This document shows positions 4,510 through 5,288 of a DNA stretch of 5,288 nt, one piece after another (the first letter of the stretch is position 1; each line of letters opens with the position of its first letter). Under the pieces are notes generated by a model. The model had not been told where the DNA came from. It did no database searches and saw only the letters and a program-made list of their open reading frames with translations. The stretch covers positions 1-5,288 of the forward strand of contig JAITVE010000193.1 of NCBI GenBank assembly GCA_031285975.1, written 5' to 3'. The stretch is from Candidatus Adiutrix sp. GTDB taxonomy: Bacteria; Desulfobacterota; Desulfarculia; Adiutricales; Adiutricaceae. The translations under genes were made by a program, and so were the position numbers.

Positions 4510-4518
4510 TGCTATAAT
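4510..4518 (+). promoter_or_regulatory. Extended -10 promoter for the ABC transporter gene
   Basis: TGC followed by a perfect TATAAT (4513-4518) forms a TGn extended -10 element. No good -35 box exists 16-18 bases upstream, where the sequence is GC-rich, which fits promoters that rely on the extended -10. Transcription would begin near 4525, giving a leader of about 55 nt to TTG 4581. It shows that the transporter gene has its own promoter. Confidence 0.7.
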
Positions 4519-4568
4519 ATACGTTTGCGCGGTACCGTCCAAACCGGCACGGCATAGTATAAAAATTC

Positions 4569-4573
4569 GGGAG
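4569..4573 (+). promoter_or_regulatory. Ribosome binding site supporting a TTG start
   Basis: GGGAG lies 7 bases before TTG 4581. The frame is closed by TAA at 4560-4562, and the next in-frame ATG (4629) would remove the start of the first membrane segment, so TTG is the best start. Confidence 0.65.
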
Positions 4574-4580
4574 AGCCGTT

Positions 4581-5288
4581 TTGTCTGGCATCGGGCTGAT
4601 TCGCCCTTTTTTCAAAAAATACCGCTGGATGATCGGCGCCGGGCTGCTGGCCCTGATTCTGTGCGACTTGGCCCAGCTGGCCATTCCCACCATCCTGGGG
4701 CGGAGCATCGACCTGTTGGGGGCCGAGGGCAGCACGGCCAGCGACCTGTGGGCCCCGGTGAGCCATATTCTGCTTTTAACCGTCATGGTGGCCGCCACGC
4801 GCTATGCCTGGCGGAACCTGATAATCGGCTTCTCCCGCAAAGTGGAGCGCGGTCTCAGGGAAAAGCTGTTTGAAAAAGTCATCCGCCTCTCCCCGCGCTG
4901 GCACCTGGAAAACGCGGGCGGCGACCTGATGGCCATGGCCACCAACGATGTGGAAAGCGTGCGCATGGCCCTTTCGGCGGGCATGATAAGCATGGTTGAC
5001 ACCACGGTGATGGGTTGCGCGGCCCTGGGCTTCATGTTCGCCATCAGCCCCGCCATGACCATGTGGGCCCTCTTGCCCATGCCCATCATCACCTTCGTGG
5101 CCCACTACATGGGCGGGCGCATCTACCGGCTGGTGCTGGAGGTGCAGAACATTTTCGGCCAGCTCACCGAAACCGTGCGCGAAAAATTATCGGGGTTCCG
5201 GGTGATACGGGCCATGGGGCTGTCGCGCCTGGCCCTGGCGGAAACGGAAAAGGCCGGGCAGGTGTACCTTGCGGCCAACATCCGCAGA
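4581..5288 (+). CDS. MdlA-like ABC exporter, transmembrane domain (3' end outside window)
   Basis: This is the first 236 residues of a fused permease-ATPase ABC exporter half-transporter, close in pattern to E. coli MdlA. The inner-membrane export domain contains hydrophobic segments at about residues 15-37, 58-77, 131-156 and 158-177. Shared family landmarks are NAGGDLMAMATNDVESVRMA (111-130; GDLMARATNDV in MdlA), MVDTTVMGCAALGFM (138-152), LLPMP (164-168), and the coupling region TETVREKLSGFRVIRAMGL (196-214). The nucleotide-binding domain with Walker A, signature and Walker B lies beyond the window. The frame starts at TTG 4581, behind GGGAG, with a stop just upstream, and has its own extended -10 promoter. 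Relatives often work as heterodimers encoded by adjacent genes (MdlA/MdlB), so a partner gene may follow. The substrate cannot be told from the sequence. Family call is confident; the specific mdlA name is not. Confidence 0.9.
   Translation, partial: MSGIGLIRPFFKKYRWMIGAGLLALILCDLAQLAIPTILGRSIDLLGAEGSTASDLWAPVSHILLLTVMVAATRYAWRNLIIGFSRKVERGLREKLFEKVIRLSPRWHLENAGGDLMAMATNDVESVRMALSAGMISMVDTTVMGCAALGFMFAISPAMTMWALLPMPIITFVAHYMGGRIYRLVLEVQNIFGQLTETVREKLSGFRVIRAMGLSRLALAETEKAGQVYLAANIRR

Overview
The window is GC-rich, densely coding bacterial DNA. It holds the 3' end of polA on the + strand, a three-gene minus-strand operon convergent to it, a decayed toxin-antitoxin module, and the 5' end of an MdlA-type ABC exporter gene. 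Shine-Dalgarno sites (AGGAGG, GAAGGA, GGGAG), sigma70-like promoters and the style of the proteins suggest a Gram-negative bacterium. My best guess is a deltaproteobacterial (Desulfobacterota-like) lineage, but nothing here fixes the taxonomy.

Layout. Positions 2-943 (+) encode the polymerase domain of DNA polymerase I. Positions 944-1467 carry no recognisable conserved gene but are full of structure. There are single hairpins after polA, a 37-codon small ORF behind a very good ribosome binding site, and two tandem copies of an approximately 72-bp element. The two copies form the same 10-bp stem with compensating base changes. Three perfect GC-rich hairpins follow. This whole block lies between the convergent ends of polA and cinA, the usual place for REP/BIME-like elements.

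Positions 1468-3846 (-) form a compact operon read from right to left: a small membrane protein with an NfeD-like tail, an isoprenylcysteine-methyltransferase-family membrane protein, and cinA. Gaps are 16 and 11 bp. A TTGACA-N17-AATTAT promoter lies just upstream at 3894-3922. CinA has a normal N-terminal COG1058 domain, but its C-terminal PncC-like domain has lost the expected catalytic serine.

Positions 3847-4031 are a divergent, AT-rich regulatory region. On the right, a ribbon-helix-helix antitoxin gene with a palindromic operator-like site runs straight into a PemK/MazF toxin gene that lacks its start. The simplest reading is one internal deletion that removed the antitoxin's C-terminus and the toxin's N-terminus. 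An extended -10 promoter (TGC-TATAAT) then precedes a TTG-started ABC transporter gene that runs off the window.

No CRISPR array, tRNA, rRNA or insertion-sequence transposase was seen. I found no clear new defence or metabolic system. The least explained material is the covarying repeat and hairpin block at 1173-1436, followed by the degenerate CinA domain and the collapsed toxin-antitoxin locus.
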